Positions 1 to 10,927 are shown, numbered from the stretch's first letter. The stretch is DNA of 64,000 nt from Symbiodinium natans (GCA_905221605.1 CAJNDS010000091.1:913238-977237); one strand, 5' to 3'. The notes: generated from the sequence alone by a model not told the origin. A program made the numbers and translations.

Positions 1-1398
1 CTCCTTTGGCTGCCACCGAAGTGCAGAGAGTGCCAAAGGCACCAGACCTTTTGCTTCACAGCTCCTGCGCCCCCCAAAAAGACGGGTTTAGGGTTTAGGG
101 GTTAGGGTTAGGGGTTAGGGTTTAGGGTTTTTTTAGGGTTCAGGGTTCAGGGTTTAGGGTTTGGGCTTTGGGGTTTTGGGTAAAACTTATGGTTCAGGGT
201 TTAGGGTCCTACCGGGGTTCTTCAGGACAGTTTTGGGAGGTCCCAGGGTCGATAGAAGCCCTCAAAAAAAGGAAACTCACCACTCAGATCCGCTGCGCCC
301 GCACCCTCCCGACCCGGACCAGCACGCTAATAGTATTTTCCTCCGCCCCAAAACCCTAGATCCCAAACCCGGGCCTCTCCAACGCTTCAAGTGCTGCTAA
401 GCACTGCTGCTCCAACTCGCCAGACGGGGTGCTGATGAGGTCCTTCGACCGGGACGTTTAGGGTTTAGGGTTTGGGGTTTAGGGTTTAGGATTTAGGGTT
501 TAGGGTTTAGGGTTCAGAGGCACCCACCTTGTTGGGATGATGTAGGGGGTTGCATTGTTGCAGCTAAAGGTTACTTACGCAACCAGTCTAGGGCTGGTTT
601 AGGGATTAGGCTTTAAGGGAAATAGGGTTGAAGGGTTGAAGGGTTTAAGGGGTTCAGGGTTTAAGGAGGTTTGGGGTTTCAGGGGTTTAGGGTTTAGACT
701 CTCGAACCAAACTGTTCCAACAAGGGCGCTGGTGCCCGTATGACTAAACCTACTGAACTACTGGCGCCTTTTTTGTTGGCCAAGGACCTTGATCTGCCTA
801 CCGGCTTGCCCTAACCCATTGCTTCTTGCGGTTGAAGGCTTTGGGGATTGGCCTTGCGGGTTAAGGGTCTATTTAAGTTTTCATCAACCTCCTCAAGCTC
901 TTTCTCAGGACATGACAAACCCTAAACCCCAAAATTGAACACTCCCACCCATGGTGAGCTTTCACGATTCGTTCGGGCTGCCGTGCTTGGGGTTTAGGAC
1001 TTTAAGATCCCTACACCCCCCCCCCCCCCCCCCCGACAAACAAGCAATATCAGAAAACATACATTTACGTAGCTAAATGTGATTTGAACTGGAAGAACCC
1101 TAAACCCTCAACCCTTGACCCTCACCAACCGCCCGCAACGGCATCGAGCCTCGCACGCCGCTGCGCAGCCTTTGAACCGTGTGTTGCGTTAGGAGTTAGA
1201 GTTTCGGGTTTTGGGTTTAGGGTTTAGGGTTTATAAGGCTTATAGGGTTTGTAGGCTTTGTAGGGTTTATAGGGTTTATAGGGCTTATAGGGTTTATGAG
1301 TCTGTGGTTTATAGGGATTAGGGCTTAGGGTTCATAGGCAATGGTCGCAATAAGCCTTGCCGGATGGGTGCCAGTTGGGCACAGTTGTTGGTGGGGTG
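1..1398. repeat. Mixed TTTAGGG-like DNA with short unique islands
   Basis: Units at 88-175, 458-515, 895-935 and 1085-1110, degenerate GGGTTTATA units at 1205-1330, and a C run at 1013-1034. No gene recognised. Confidence 0.6.
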
Positions 1399-1401
1399 GC
1401 A

Positions 1402-1511
1402 CCCAGAGACTCCAAAACCCCCTTAATTTAGGAATAGACCTTAAATTGCAATAGGAACCCTAATATGATTTAAGATATATTCCTTAATCAAGGGGTTTTG
1501 GAGTCTCTGGG
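1402..1511. mobile_element. Family-4 foldback element
   Basis: CCCAGAGACTCCAAAACCCC and GGGGTTTTGGAGTCTCTGGG are perfect inverted ends, flanked by CA on both sides. Confidence 0.85.
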
Positions 1512-1898
1512 CATCATTTGCCCACGAATTCTCTGACACGATCGCCCAGCTCACGAACACGATCGTTCAGATCATGTTCCCGCCGATCTAGCTCTTGAGC
1601 CCTAAACCCTAAACCCTAAACCATCAGCCCAGTTACGCTCCTGCCGAGCTTGGCCTGCCTCCACAAGTACACCCACTCTCTCCATCATGCGTCTGATTTC
1701 TGTTTAAGGGTTTGAAGGTTTAAGGGTTTGAGGGTTTACGGGTTTAAATTTAAGGGTTTCAGGGCTTAAGGGTTTAAGGGTCTGAGGTTTATGGGTTTAA
1801 GAGTTTGAGGGCTGAAAGGTTTAAGGGTTTTAGGGGTTTAAGGGTTAAGGGTTTAAGGGTTTTGCAGTAATTGGGGCTCGGGGATTAAATGTTTTAGG

Positions 1899-2506
1899 TT
1901 GGGTTCGGCCGGTCCACACTAACAGTCAAATATCGCCGTGGCCTTATAACACACAGGCCAAAAATAGCACCAGGAATCCCAGTCAATTTTAGCATTTACC
2001 GGGTGCTTCTTTTTGTGGGTCTGCTGGTGGTGACTGTTAGTCACATAGCAGCAGAAATAGCACCAGAAATAGCACCAGAAATAGCACAAACAATAGCACA
2101 AAAAAATAGCACCAGAAATAGCGCCAGGAATAGCACAAAAAATAGCACCAGAAAAAGCACAAACAATAGCACCAGAAATAGCACCAGGAATCCCAGTCAA
2201 TTTTAGCAGCTTAGCATTTACCGGGTGCTGTTTTTTGTGGGTCTGCTGATGGTGATTGTTAGTCACATAGCACCAGCAACAGCACCAGAAATAGCACCAG
2301 AAATAGCACAAACAATAGCACAAAACATAGCACCAGAAATAGCACCAGGAATAGCACAAAAAAATGCACCAGAAATAGCACCAGAAATAGCACCAGGAAT
2401 AGCACCAGGAATAGCAGGAATCTCAGTCAATTTTTTGGCATTTACCGGGTGCTTTTATTTGTGGGTCTGCTGGTGGTGACTGTTAGTGTGGACCGGCCGA
2501 ACCCAA
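1899..2506. mobile_element. 608-bp non-autonomous DNA transposon, perfect 30-bp TIRs
   Basis: The first 30 bases (starting TTGGGTTCGGCCGG and ending CTAACAGTCA) are exactly inverted at 2477-2506. GTTTTAGG flanks it at 1891-1898 and 2507-2514, an exact 8-bp target duplication. Inside are three blocks starting with CAGGAATCCCAGTCAATTTT (about 1973, 2185, 2414), each followed by runs of a 12-bp unit ATAGCACCAGAA and its variant ATAGCACAAACA. It codes for no transposase; the long frames across it are by-products of the 12-bp period. An 8-bp duplication is usual for hAT-like elements, but the ends do not settle the superfamily. Confidence 0.85.
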
Positions 2507-2617
2507 GTTTTAGGGTTTGTGGGCGTTGGGCTGTGAGGGTTCAAGGGTTGAAGGGGGACTTAAAGGCTACCCTAAACCCTAGACCCTAAACCCTAAACCC
2601 AGAAGGGCTGCATGACG

Positions 2618-2666
2618 GGTACTATACTCCCGATTAGGGACTGCTAGTGTAGGGGGAACATCCCAA
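2618..2666. mobile_element. Family-2 foldback element, left arm missing
   Basis: Keeps the central palindrome and right arm ending GGGGGAACATCCCAA. The left terminal arm is absent. Confidence 0.6.
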
Positions 2667-3155
2667 GTAGGGTTGTTTATAGGGTGTTTGTAGAGGCTCC
2701 CTTTTGGGGGTTTCAGGGTGGGAATATTTTAGGGTATGAGAAGGGTTGGTCTAAGGCGAATCCGAACCCCAAAACCCGACAAATTCGTAGGTCATAACCC
2801 CCCAAATGTATAGGGCACAGCCCCCCAAAATAGCGGGCAAACGGAGCCCCAGGAAAAGCTGGTTGAACCTGGACTCTTCACCTCCTTTCACAACTTGCCT
2901 CCGTCGACCACGAAACCGCAGGCCGCGACAGCTTCGCAAGCTGCCTGGAGCGGTGAAGAATGGGAGTTTTGTTTGAAGGTTCATGGGGGCTCGCCAGTAG
3001 GGCCATAAGTAACAAAATGATAAGTACTCTTGAACCTCCAAGTATAGCGTTTGTGGCTCACAGAGTTTACAGATTTTATGTTCGGTATTTCCTGTAGGGC
3101 TTGTTAAGGGTTTGTATCATTTTCAGGGCTGGAAGTAGGGTTCATCAAGTTTGTA

Positions 3156-3236
3156 GCAGTCCTTAATGGGGATTATAGTACCCCCCCGTACCACAATCCC
3201 AATCAAGGACTGTTAGTATCAGGGGGGACATCCCAA
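3156..3236. mobile_element. Family-2 foldback element, left end truncated
   Basis: CAGTCCTTAATGGGGATTAT pairs with the right arm (AATCCCAATCAAGGACTG) and ends GGGGACATCCCAA. The outer left arm is lost. Confidence 0.65.
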
Positions 3237-3443
3237 CCCTGTAGGGCTCATATGAATTGCCAGGCTTGTCGGGTTCATAGGACTCCGAGGTTTTGCAGGG
3301 GCTTCAGGGTTTCCAGGGCTTGTAGGGTTTGTAGGGCCTTGTAGGGACTTGCAGGGAAGTAGGGCTCACAAAGCTTGAAGAGTGACAGCTTCCTAAGGTC
3401 TAGGGTTTTAGGGTTTTAGGGTTTTAGGGTTAAGGGTTTGGGG

Positions 3444-3547
3444 TTGGGATGTTCCCCCTGACACTAACAGTCCGTCATAGGGATTACAGTACCCCCTATT
3501 GCAATCCCTAATATTAAGGACTGCTAGCATAAGAGGGAACATCCCAA
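3444..3547. mobile_element. Family-2 foldback element, complete
   Basis: Ends TTGGGATGTTCCCCC and GGGAACATCCCAA are inverted. The 8-bp flanks GTTTGGGG and GTTGGGGG match at 7 of 8. The CACTAACAGTC motif is shared with the TIR of the 608-bp element. Confidence 0.8.
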
Positions 3548-4000
3548 GTTGGGGGTAGCGAAGTAGCCTTGGTACATGCAGCCCTCCAAGGCCACAAACC
3601 TGGACGGAACCATAATGATCATTTACCGAACATCCAGAACTGCAGAGACCGGAATCCTAGACCCTACGGGTGCAGAGCGTTGTGGCTTTTTGGGGTTGAG
3701 AGGGTTGGGTTTTGGGTTTAGGGCTTAGGGCCTAGGGTTTAGAGTTGAGGCTTTAACTTTATAGGGTTTAGGGCTTAGGGCCCTGTACTCTGCGGCACCT
3801 GCAAGAGCTCCTTGGCCAGGGCCCCCGTGGCAGGAAGACGCCCGCAAGGCAGGCGAGGGGCCTGACGGCTCATGGAAACCCAGCACCGACTCTGCAGCTA
3901 AACTCCGAATACAAAATTCTTGAGGGTTGTTGGGTGTAGCTTCAACCGCAAGACTTGGCACCCAACAGCTAACTTAGTTGCTGAGTTCAGAAGCCCCCAA

Positions 4001-4099
4001 AAGTGCACACTTTCAGCTCTAGACGGGATTCTGGAATCCCGAAAAGTATAAAGTGTACTCATTCAGCATACATAAAGTGTACTCATTCAGCTACTAAGC
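4001..4099. mobile_element. Family-5 foldback element
   Basis: AAGTGCACACTTTCAG with an inner GGGATTCTGGAATCCC palindrome, then AAAGTGTACTCATTCAGC present twice in tandem. Confidence 0.7.
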
Positions 4100-4526
4100 G
4101 AAACCGAAACAACAATCTAACAACCCTGTGAAACCCTTAAAGCCCTATTAAAAAAAACACAAAAAAAAACGCAAAAACCTGTCAAGCCCTAAGCGCTGGA
4201 CCATCTCTGCAAGCTGCTGCAAGGCCGACGCCTTCTCCTTGGGACCGGAGGGGATGTGCCATTTTCCCCGGTTTCATCATGGGTGTTTTAGGGTTTCATG
4301 CTAGGGTTTAGGGTGTTAGGGTTTTAGGGCTTGGGGCTTAGGGTTTAGGTTCAGGGTTTAGGGTTTGGGGTTTCAGGTTGAGGGCTTTGGGCTTTGGATT
4401 TTGAAGCCCTACTTGGAATTTGAGACTCTGAGGGACTACTTCTGGAGCGGACTTGGCCTATCTATGTAGGGCTACAGGAGATCAGCACTATGCTGTAAGT
4501 ATGCTTGACCCTACTTTGGACTAGAT

Positions 4527-4619
4527 CCTGGGAAAAAGGGATATACATTTTAGGTATAAGTAACTATGCTAGGAACCCAAAACCCAAAAAATATTAAAGT
4601 ACAGTACTCAAAAACCCAG
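4527..4619. mobile_element. Family-7 element
   Basis: CCTGGGAAAAAGGGATATAC to AGTACTCAAAAACCCAG; about 75 percent alike by eye to 17503-17598. Confidence 0.65.
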
Positions 4620-4825
4620 TTGAAGAAGGCTTGATAACTTGCGGTTTCTAGGGTCGAGTTGCCTGAACCCTAAACCCTAAACTTTAAACCCTAAACCCTA
4701 AACCCTAAAGGGTCGTGCGGCTCTGTGCAGCCGAGGTTCCAGCTTGCCTGAAGTTGACCTCAACCCGGCGGAAAGTCGAAATCACACCGGCCCGCACCCA
4801 TGAACCATCCACACCCACCCACCTA

Positions 4826-4970
4826 CTTGGAGGTTCAGGGTACGTATCACCCAATTCTAGGTGCAGCTATAACCCACTTATGACCCCGTTAAGTATGCTA
4901 ACTGGGTTATTTTTGGGTTAGAAGCACAGTTATAATAGTTGGGTTACTATAGGTACCCTGAACCTCCACA
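4826..4970. mobile_element. Family-3 foldback element
   Basis: TA then CTTGGAGGTTCAGGGTAC at the left and GTACCCTGAACCTCCA at the right, with repeated AACCCACTTATGA and TTGGGTTA motifs within. Confidence 0.8.
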
Positions 4971-5376
4971 CGTTCGGGGTGGATGGTACAAACTCGCATG
5001 CGTTCCACAAAATACGTTCAGTTCGGGGGCCTACACAGGGATAAACCCTAAATTCAAAAGAACCCTAACACCCAAAACCAAAACCACCCCTCCCACGCTT
5101 GTTTCGGTCGCCCAAAAATAAATGGGGGCCCTTTCTGTTTCATGGGGGGGGGGGGGGGCTCTTGACTAATGAGGCTCATTACTCCTACCCATAAACCCTA
5201 AACCCTAAACCGTAAACCCGATAGTATGAACGCTCAACCCTAAGCGCACGCTAGCAATCCAGTGGCCCTAGACTCACAAACACACAAATCCCAAACCATA
5301 CAGCAACCCTCAGTAGATCCTCTGTCAGTGGACCCGCCCCCAGAAAGCAGTACAAGACCTAAATCCTGACCCTAAG

Positions 5377-5473
5377 GGTCCATGCACCTCATTATGATGT
5401 ACTTGGGCCCCAAAAGTCCCAATATAGGAAGGACTTTCAGGCCCAAGTATTCCCTATTTAGGTACATGGACCC
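5377..5473. mobile_element. Family-9 foldback element
   Basis: GGGTCCATGCACCTCA and TAGGTACATGGACCC at the ends, with GTACTTGGGCC and GGCCCAAGTAT as an inner stem. Confidence 0.75.
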
Positions 5474-5540
5474 TTCGGATTCTTCCCTAAACACCTTGCA
5501 GCAGCCCTCAGTGGACCCAGACTTAGGCCTAAACCTTAAG

Positions 5541-5619
5541 CCCTAAACCCCAAACCCTAAACCCTAAACCCTAAACCCTAAACCCTAAACCCTAAACCCT
5601 AAACCCTAAACCCTAAACC
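5541..5619 (-). repeat. CCCTAAA array, about 11 units
   Basis: Near-perfect heptamers. A head-to-head TTTAGGG array follows after a 104-bp unique island. Confidence 0.95.
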
Positions 5620-5723
5620 CTTAGCCAGCTAAGCTCGAGGTCTGAGCACCTCAGCGATGCAGCAGCCAGAAACACAGCGCTCTGGGTCATCTGCGGCTCA
5701 CCTCACGGACTGTTCTCTTCTGT

Positions 5724-5800
5724 TTAGGGTTTAGGGTTTAGGGTTTAGGGTTTAGGGTTTAGGGTTTGGGGTTTGGGTTTAGGGTTTAGGGTTTCGGCTT
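5724..5800 (+). repeat. TTTAGGG array, about 10 units
   Basis: Near-perfect heptamers with two GGGTTTG variants, followed by a G-rich run (5808-5824). Confidence 0.95.
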
Positions 5801-5979
5801 TTGGGCGGGGGGGAGGGGGGGGGGAAATTGTAGGGTTTGGGGTTTAGGGCTTAGGGCTCGGGTTCGTAGTGTCAAGGGGGTGGGTGCAGGCAACCCGCTG
5901 TTCCTAAAGATACCTTGCAACCGAAACCCTCAACCCTCTTCCCCCCCCCCCCCGAAACCTCCCTTGAGGGCGACCCCTA

Positions 5980-7480
5980 GAAACCTGCAGCTGCGGTTTA
6001 GGGCTTAGGGCTTAGGCTTAGGGCTTAGGGTTTAGGGTTTTAGGGTTTAGGGTGTCGGATGCCCTTGGAGGCTCATGGGTACGGTTTAGGAAAGGGCCTG
6101 CAACTCGTCAAATATTGCAGGTTGCCGTGACTGGTTCTAACCTTGCTTGGGGTAGATACACTCTACGAAATTAGAACGAAACACATGACCCTTAGAGTTC
6201 CTGAACACCGAAATGCTCAGGCCTGTGGCGTAAAGTTTAGGGTTTAGGGCTTAGTGTTCCTACACCTCCTGATCAACCAGATTATGACAGGGTCGTCAGC
6301 TAAGGCTCTGGCCAAAAAGGACAGTGCTGATGGTCGACCCGATCTCGCCGCCCTCTACAAAGAAGAACGCGGTTTCAGGGTTTAATGGGGTTTGGGGGGT
6401 CCTAAGCCCTAAACCGGAAATTGTTGGATGTTAGGTTTAGGGGTTTAGGGGTACCCTGTTGTGCATCCTGGCTATACCTCCCAAACAGACCGAAGTCTGC
6501 CAGGGCCTGCGTGCCAGCAGTCACGAAATCTCAACATACTTGAGATCGCCAATGCAGCCATTTTTGAGGAACTTGTGCAGGGTCGATTTAGGGTTTAGGG
6601 TTTAGGGGTTAGGGTTTAGGGTTCAGGGCTTAGGGTTTAGGGTTAAGAGTTTGACCGTGTTGTAGAGGGTCCGGCGCCGAGCATGGGAAGCTGCGATGAG
6701 AGGGTCGCCAGGTGTGGGTTCCTCGGAGTTCAGGAAGCATGACAGGCCCGGTCGCGGAACGACCTCTCGCGGAGTTGCCCTAAACCCTCGCTCAACCCTA
6801 AACCCGAATAAACCCTAAACCCTAAACCCTGAACCTACCAGTATGGCCACCCGGAAGGACCCGCGCCAGGATCGATCCCAATGTCCTCAAGGGAGGAGTC
6901 AAAGGGGAGCAGGAAACCTAGTTCTCCCACCCCTTAAACCTTCCCTTAAGGCCCTTTCAAGGATCGAACTGCACGTCAGGCAGGGAAGTGACCGTCCGAA
7001 ACCCAAAACTCTTGACCCTGAAGCCCTGAACCACGAATCACGCCAACAAAGTCAGGACCCTCGCCTCTGCCTCCGGCCCGCGACCTTTTGGGAGTTCCGA
7101 GCACTGGCGGGTGGAAGGCTACTGCACGGTTATAGGGTTTAGAGTTTGGGTTTTTGGGTGCGTTTGGGGGTTATAGGGTTTGGTTTAGGAATGGTTGGTT
7201 TCATGGCCAGGGAAGAGGGCCTCACACTTCTTCGCAGAAGCGCCGTATGATGTTTCCATGAAAATCAGCATCTAGTTCACGTAACAACCTCTAGTGTGTA
7301 GGGTGTCTGCTCCAAGCCCTAAACCTTCAGGGCGCATCCCATCCCCCCCGCCCTCCCCCTACGGCCCGCTGGCACGCTGCACACTCTAAACCCTAAACCC
7401 TGGACCCTGAACACTAACCCTGAACCCTAAACCCTAAACCCCTAAACCCTAAACCCTAAACCCGTGGGGTGTGGGCCGCC
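5980..7480. repeat. Short arrays among unexplained unique sequence
   Basis: Units at 5995-6055, 6587-6655, 6790-6835 and 7385-7465. The unique stretches (6060-6230, 6430-6580, 6845-7120, 7195-7320) hold no recognised gene. Confidence 0.5.
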
Positions 7481-7549
7481 TGCCTGCAGCTTTTATGAGC
7501 TGCTGGGACATGAGCTCGGCGCAGGCTCCCACCTTGGCAAGAAACCCTA

Positions 7550-7813
7550 CCTGGGACTCTATTTACCTACAGTTTAGTGGTAGCTGCCCTAGACCCTAAA
7601 CCCTCCCTAAACCCTACACCCTAAACCCTAATGAACCCTAACCCTAAACTCTGAACCCTGAACCCTGAACCCTGAACCCTGAACCCTGAAGAACCCTAAA
7701 CCCTAAGCCCTAAACCCTAAACCCTAAACCCTAAACCCTAAACCCTACACCCTAAACCCTACCCTTCATTAGTAGGTATAGCCCATAACACTGCAGGTAA
7801 GGAGGGTCCCGGG
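7550..7813 (-). mobile_element. Family-8 element split by a 176-bp CCCTAAA-type array
   Basis: The arms match the intact copy at 46005-46100 in reverse orientation: CCTGGGACTCTATTTACC on the left, GGTAAGGAGGGTCCCGGG on the right, TA on both sides. Between TGCCCT (ending 7590) and CATTAGTAGG (starting 7767) lies an array absent from the other copy. Confidence 0.85.
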
Positions 7814-8154
7814 TAGGCCTAGAGTTCACGATCCCAGGGAGATCTCTCTGAGGGCTTTGGACTTAGGCTCAGGGTGTGTGGTTTGCGGCTGCGGTCTCTA
7901 TGCTAGGATATAAGAGCCGCCCATAATTCAGAGAATCCTGCCTGGGCTTTTCTTCATGGTCTGAAAAGAAAATATTCGAGGGCCTCAGAACAGGGCAATT
8001 CAAAGTCTAAGCCTCCGTTAGCGGTTTAGGCAGTGTTGGTCTACGTCGTGTGCTTCTGCGGCCTGGTGTATAAGGGAACTTGCTACGCGCCTTCGCAAGA
8101 CGGGAATGGGAAGTAGGCTTGCTTAGGCGGGCCCTAAACCCTAGACCCTAAACC

Positions 8155-8250
8155 CTCAACCCTGAACCTCAAAACCCTCTAAACCCTCTAAACCCTATAA
8201 ACCCTATAAACCCTATAAACCCTATAAACCCTATAAACCCTAAATCCTAA
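8155..8250 (-). repeat. Variant array CCCTATAAA
   Basis: About six nine-base CCCTATAAA units grade from CCCTCTAAA on the left to CCCTAAA on the right, showing local spread of one variant. Confidence 0.85.
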
Positions 8251-8633
8251 ACCTCTGGGCACTCCGTGGGCTTCATAGGTCCTAGTTTGCACCTCAACCC
8301 CAAGTTCTTCGATACCATGTGAACCTTCGCGACAACTCGAGGGTTTTGGGGTTTAGGGTTTAGGGTTTAGGATGAGAGAAGGATCTAAAGCAGCACAAAG
8401 CCAAAAGGAAGTTGTGTTGTCCATGCACGGAACCTCTCTTCCCCACCATGTAGACGTCCATGTACAAGCGCGCGAACTCGAACACAAGTCAATGCCAGGA
8501 ACACAACACCTCAAAGAAAGTGCCATGTCTGGAACAGAAAGCGCTGAAAACCGTCTGCTGTGTGTAGCTAGCGAATGCTCACCTCCATCCCAACAACTTT
8601 AATGTGAACTCCGACACTCCAAGGTCTTACATT

Positions 8634-8753
8634 CTTGGTAGTAACCATATCAATTTAAAATCAGGGCACCCTTTTTTGAGGATGGTTACTTCATAAGGGA
8701 ACCTTGAACCGAAAAACAAAAAGGGGGAAAACGGGCACCACTGGGCTACCAAG
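8634..8753. mobile_element. Family-6 foldback element
   Basis: CTTGGTAGTAACC at the left and CACTGGGCTACCAAG at the right, with the internal GGGAACCTTGAACC motif shared by the copy at 29223. Confidence 0.75.
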
Positions 8754-8859
8754 TACTGTACCTTTTCTGCACTTTCAGGATGGGTTGGGCGGTTGCCAGG
8801 GCGAATCGGCTCTGCGCCTCATCGAAGCGCTGCCGCCCCCATCCTCTTGGCTACCAATT

Positions 8860-8928
8860 AGGGTTTAGGGTTTAGGGTTTAGGGTTTAGGGTTTAGGGTT
8901 TAGGGTTTTAGGGTTTAGGGTTTAGGGA
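8860..8928 (+). repeat. TTTAGGG array, about 9 units
   Basis: Perfect heptamers except one with an extra T. Confidence 0.95.
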
Positions 8929-8989
8929 ACCTCAGCGCTGCAGCATCGCCGAACTTCGTCCATCAGGCTCGCCGCGAAAGGGTTCCTAG

Positions 8990-9082
8990 TTCATGGTTGG
9001 GATCGTATTAAAACTTGAAATGCTTATTCCTTATAGGGTTTAAGTACCCTTAAAAGTAAGTAGAATGTTTCCCAACTATGAC
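8990..9082 (+). mobile_element. Family-14 element
   Basis: TTCATGGTTGGGATCGTATT to AATGTTTCCCAACTATGAC; inverted GTCATGGTTGGGA ends. Second copy 160 bp further on. Confidence 0.65.
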
Positions 9083-9243
9083 AGAAGTTCTCTCCGCTGG
9101 AATCGACTTCATCGTCCACTGCCATGAGGAACGTCTGCGCCCCACGGCCATTGGTCGGTCCCTAAGCCCTAAACCCTAAACCCTAAACCCAGGCATCGCA
9201 TCGGTAAAGTTGCAGGAAATCTGCCGGGGTGGGCCATATCCTA

Positions 9244-9335
9244 GTTCATGGTTGGGATAGCATTAGAAATTTACATTCTTCATTTCTTACTAGGCTTACG
9301 TACCCTTAAAGATGTAAAATGTTGCCCAAGTACAA
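9244..9335 (+). mobile_element. Family-14 element
   Basis: GTTCATGGTTGGGATAGCATT to ATGTTGCCCAAGTACAAC, same orientation as the previous copy. Confidence 0.65.
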
Positions 9336-9520
9336 CAAAGTCTCTGTGCTTCGTGAAGAGCAGGATGGTCGTCGACCCAAAGCTCACCTGCGGACAGACA
9401 GCCGTGCCAGTGCAGTCGAAGCAGACGTCGCTGCGGGTAAAGGTCTCCAAATCCGGTTGCCTGAGCTGCGGAAACGCCGGGGGCCGGCCATCTGTCCCAT
9501 GGACCAGCACTCGCATGTAG
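9336..9520 (+). CDS. Candidate exon downstream of a family-14 element
   Basis: After the element ending near 9335 the plus strand reads SLCFVKSRMVVDPKLTCG, then SKSGCLSCGNAGGRP. The minus strand is also open. A similar arrangement lies upstream, where 9083-9160 (AGIDFIVHCHEERLRP) follows the first family-14 copy. Both may be exons separated by family-14 introns. Confidence 0.2.
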
Positions 9521-9657
9521 TGAGTCAACCTTAAACCCTAAACCCTAAAACCTAAACCCTAAGCCCTAAACCATTCTTGAAGATGTGTTCTTTGCCAGCT
9601 CGTGGCCCGGGCCCTTTCCTCATACCGAACTTGGAACCCTAGCGAAAAGTATAACTT

Positions 9658-9726
9658 TAGCTGCTTCTTCGGAATATTTAGAAATTAGAGTGCCAAAAAA
9701 TATCATTTATTCCCAAGTATCTCCTA
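9658..9726. mobile_element. Family-15 element or fragment
   Basis: AGCTGCTTCTTCGGAATATT to TATTCCCAAGTATCTCC, similar to 10568-10625. Confidence 0.45.
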
Positions 9727-9911
9727 AGCTTCGTCGGGCTCTTGTTCGCAGTGCCCGCCCGTAGTGCCAGTCGGAGACTGAGGGTTGCGGCCGAACCTTG
9801 CAACGTCGGAGGAAGCCCCGGGACCGGTCTGAAGTGCCTGGCAATCCAGTCGGACTTCATGCCCAGCCGGTCCACCTCTGAAGCATCTTCCATAAACACT
9901 ATACCTGCCAT
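9678..9911 (-). CDS. Candidate exon, not recognised
   Basis: Reads FMEDASEVDRLGMKSDW then ARHFRPVPGLPPTLQGS. A competing frame over the same bases reads into a Gly/Thr-rich tail. The 3' end runs into a family-15 element at 9660-9726, which would have to be intron. Unrecognised. Confidence 0.22.
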   Translation of the reverse strand: MAGIVFMEDASEVDRLGMKSDWIARHFRPVPGLPPTLQGSAATLSLRLALRAGTANKSPTKLRRYLGINDIFWHSNF

Positions 9912-9967
9912 AGTTTCGTAGTGTTTCCGGTACTATGTACAGTTTGTAAAGAGGGTCCCAGGCAATT

Positions 9968-10112
9968 TTTTGAAGCTTCCTACAAAAGTGCAAGGCCTCT
10001 TCCTTCAAAGCAGGGGGGATTTTACACACACCATAATTCTTTGAAGCTTCCTACACAGTGTAAGGTCTTTTCCTTTAAAAAAAGGAGGATTTTTTGGGCA
10101 ACATGTGCTCTG
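9968..10112 (+). repeat. Diverged 71-bp tandem duplication
   Basis: Two copies start TTTGAAGCTTCCTACA (about 9969 and 10040) and continue with AGTGCAAGGCCTCTTCC or AGTGTAAGGTCTTTTCC. Confidence 0.75.
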
Positions 10113-10190
10113 AGCCGGCCTCCTCAACCCCCCCAAGGCTTCGGGCGCTGGCGGCCTTGTGCTCAAAGGCTCAGAGCTGTCCGAGTCCGT

Positions 10191-10340
10191 CCTTGGTAGC
10201 CCAGCAATAGCATCTTATGATAAGGCTACCCCCTTTTTGGGGTTTCTTATTACTTGATAAGGGAACCCAGAACCGGAAAAGCAATAGCAGTATACTATAT
10301 TATATAATTATTAGGGCACCCTTTTTGGGGTTCCCCCAGC
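10191..10340. mobile_element. Family-6 element, right end unclear
   Basis: CCTTGGTAGCCCAGCAATAG at the left; internal GATAAGGGAACCCAGAACC and AGGGCACCCTTTTTGGGG match the family. The right terminal arm is not evident. Confidence 0.55.
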
Positions 10341-10862
10341 TCTACTATAGAAGTCATGTGTCCGCCAAAAAAACTGTCTGTTGTTCACCTCGCGCCATGA
10401 CCCTTGTAGTGGTGTTTGGCAGCGAAAAACCGTGCCGAAAGCCAGCACCGCGCAGCTGGCGAAGCAAAACCCAGCCTGCTCCATCGTTTGTGGACTCCCC
10501 AGTCTCCAGAATCCTTGGGAGATGAACATGAACGCATAATGAGCCTGGAACCCCAGAAAAAAAAAAAAGCTGCTTCTTAGGAATTCAGGTACCCAAAAAT
10601 TAATAGCTATTTCCAAGTATCCCTAGGGAAACTTGGGCTCCAATACCCTGTACTGCCTTAAGCCCATACTTGGAGTTTCATGGGGACGTATAAGTGGTTG
10701 TACGTAGGCTAAAAGTTCTTATATCTCAGTTAAGCTGCTTATTTGCTTACTTATAGGTACCCATGAACAATCCAAGTATGAACGATTAGGTTGGTATTAT
10801 ACACTAGTATACCCCTATATGGATAAAATTACATGTGAAAACTTCAAACAATTTCCAAGTCA
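10341..10862. other. Intergenic stretch, no gene recognised
   Basis: Unique, array-free DNA. Open frames at 10311-10616 are not convincing. A G/A-run and a family-15 piece lie at 10555-10625. Confidence 0.4.
10568..10625. mobile_element. Family-15 element or fragment
   Basis: AGCTGCTTCTTAGGAATTCA to TATTTCCAAGTATCCC. Confidence 0.45.
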
Positions 10863-10863
10863 G

Positions 10864-10927
10864 CCTTAGTGATCCCCCGAAAAACTGGGATCTGACCTTA
10901 GTGATCCCCCGAAAAACTGGGATCTGA
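10864..10927 (+). repeat. Perfect 32-bp tandem duplication
   Basis: CCTTAGTGATCCCCCG...GGGATCTGA occurs twice back to back without a mismatch. Confidence 0.95.

Noticed and set aside
1919-2479. Long open frames on both strands inside the 608-bp element
   Set aside because: They are produced by the 12-bp period (IAPE-type and CYFW-type repeats) and have no protein character.
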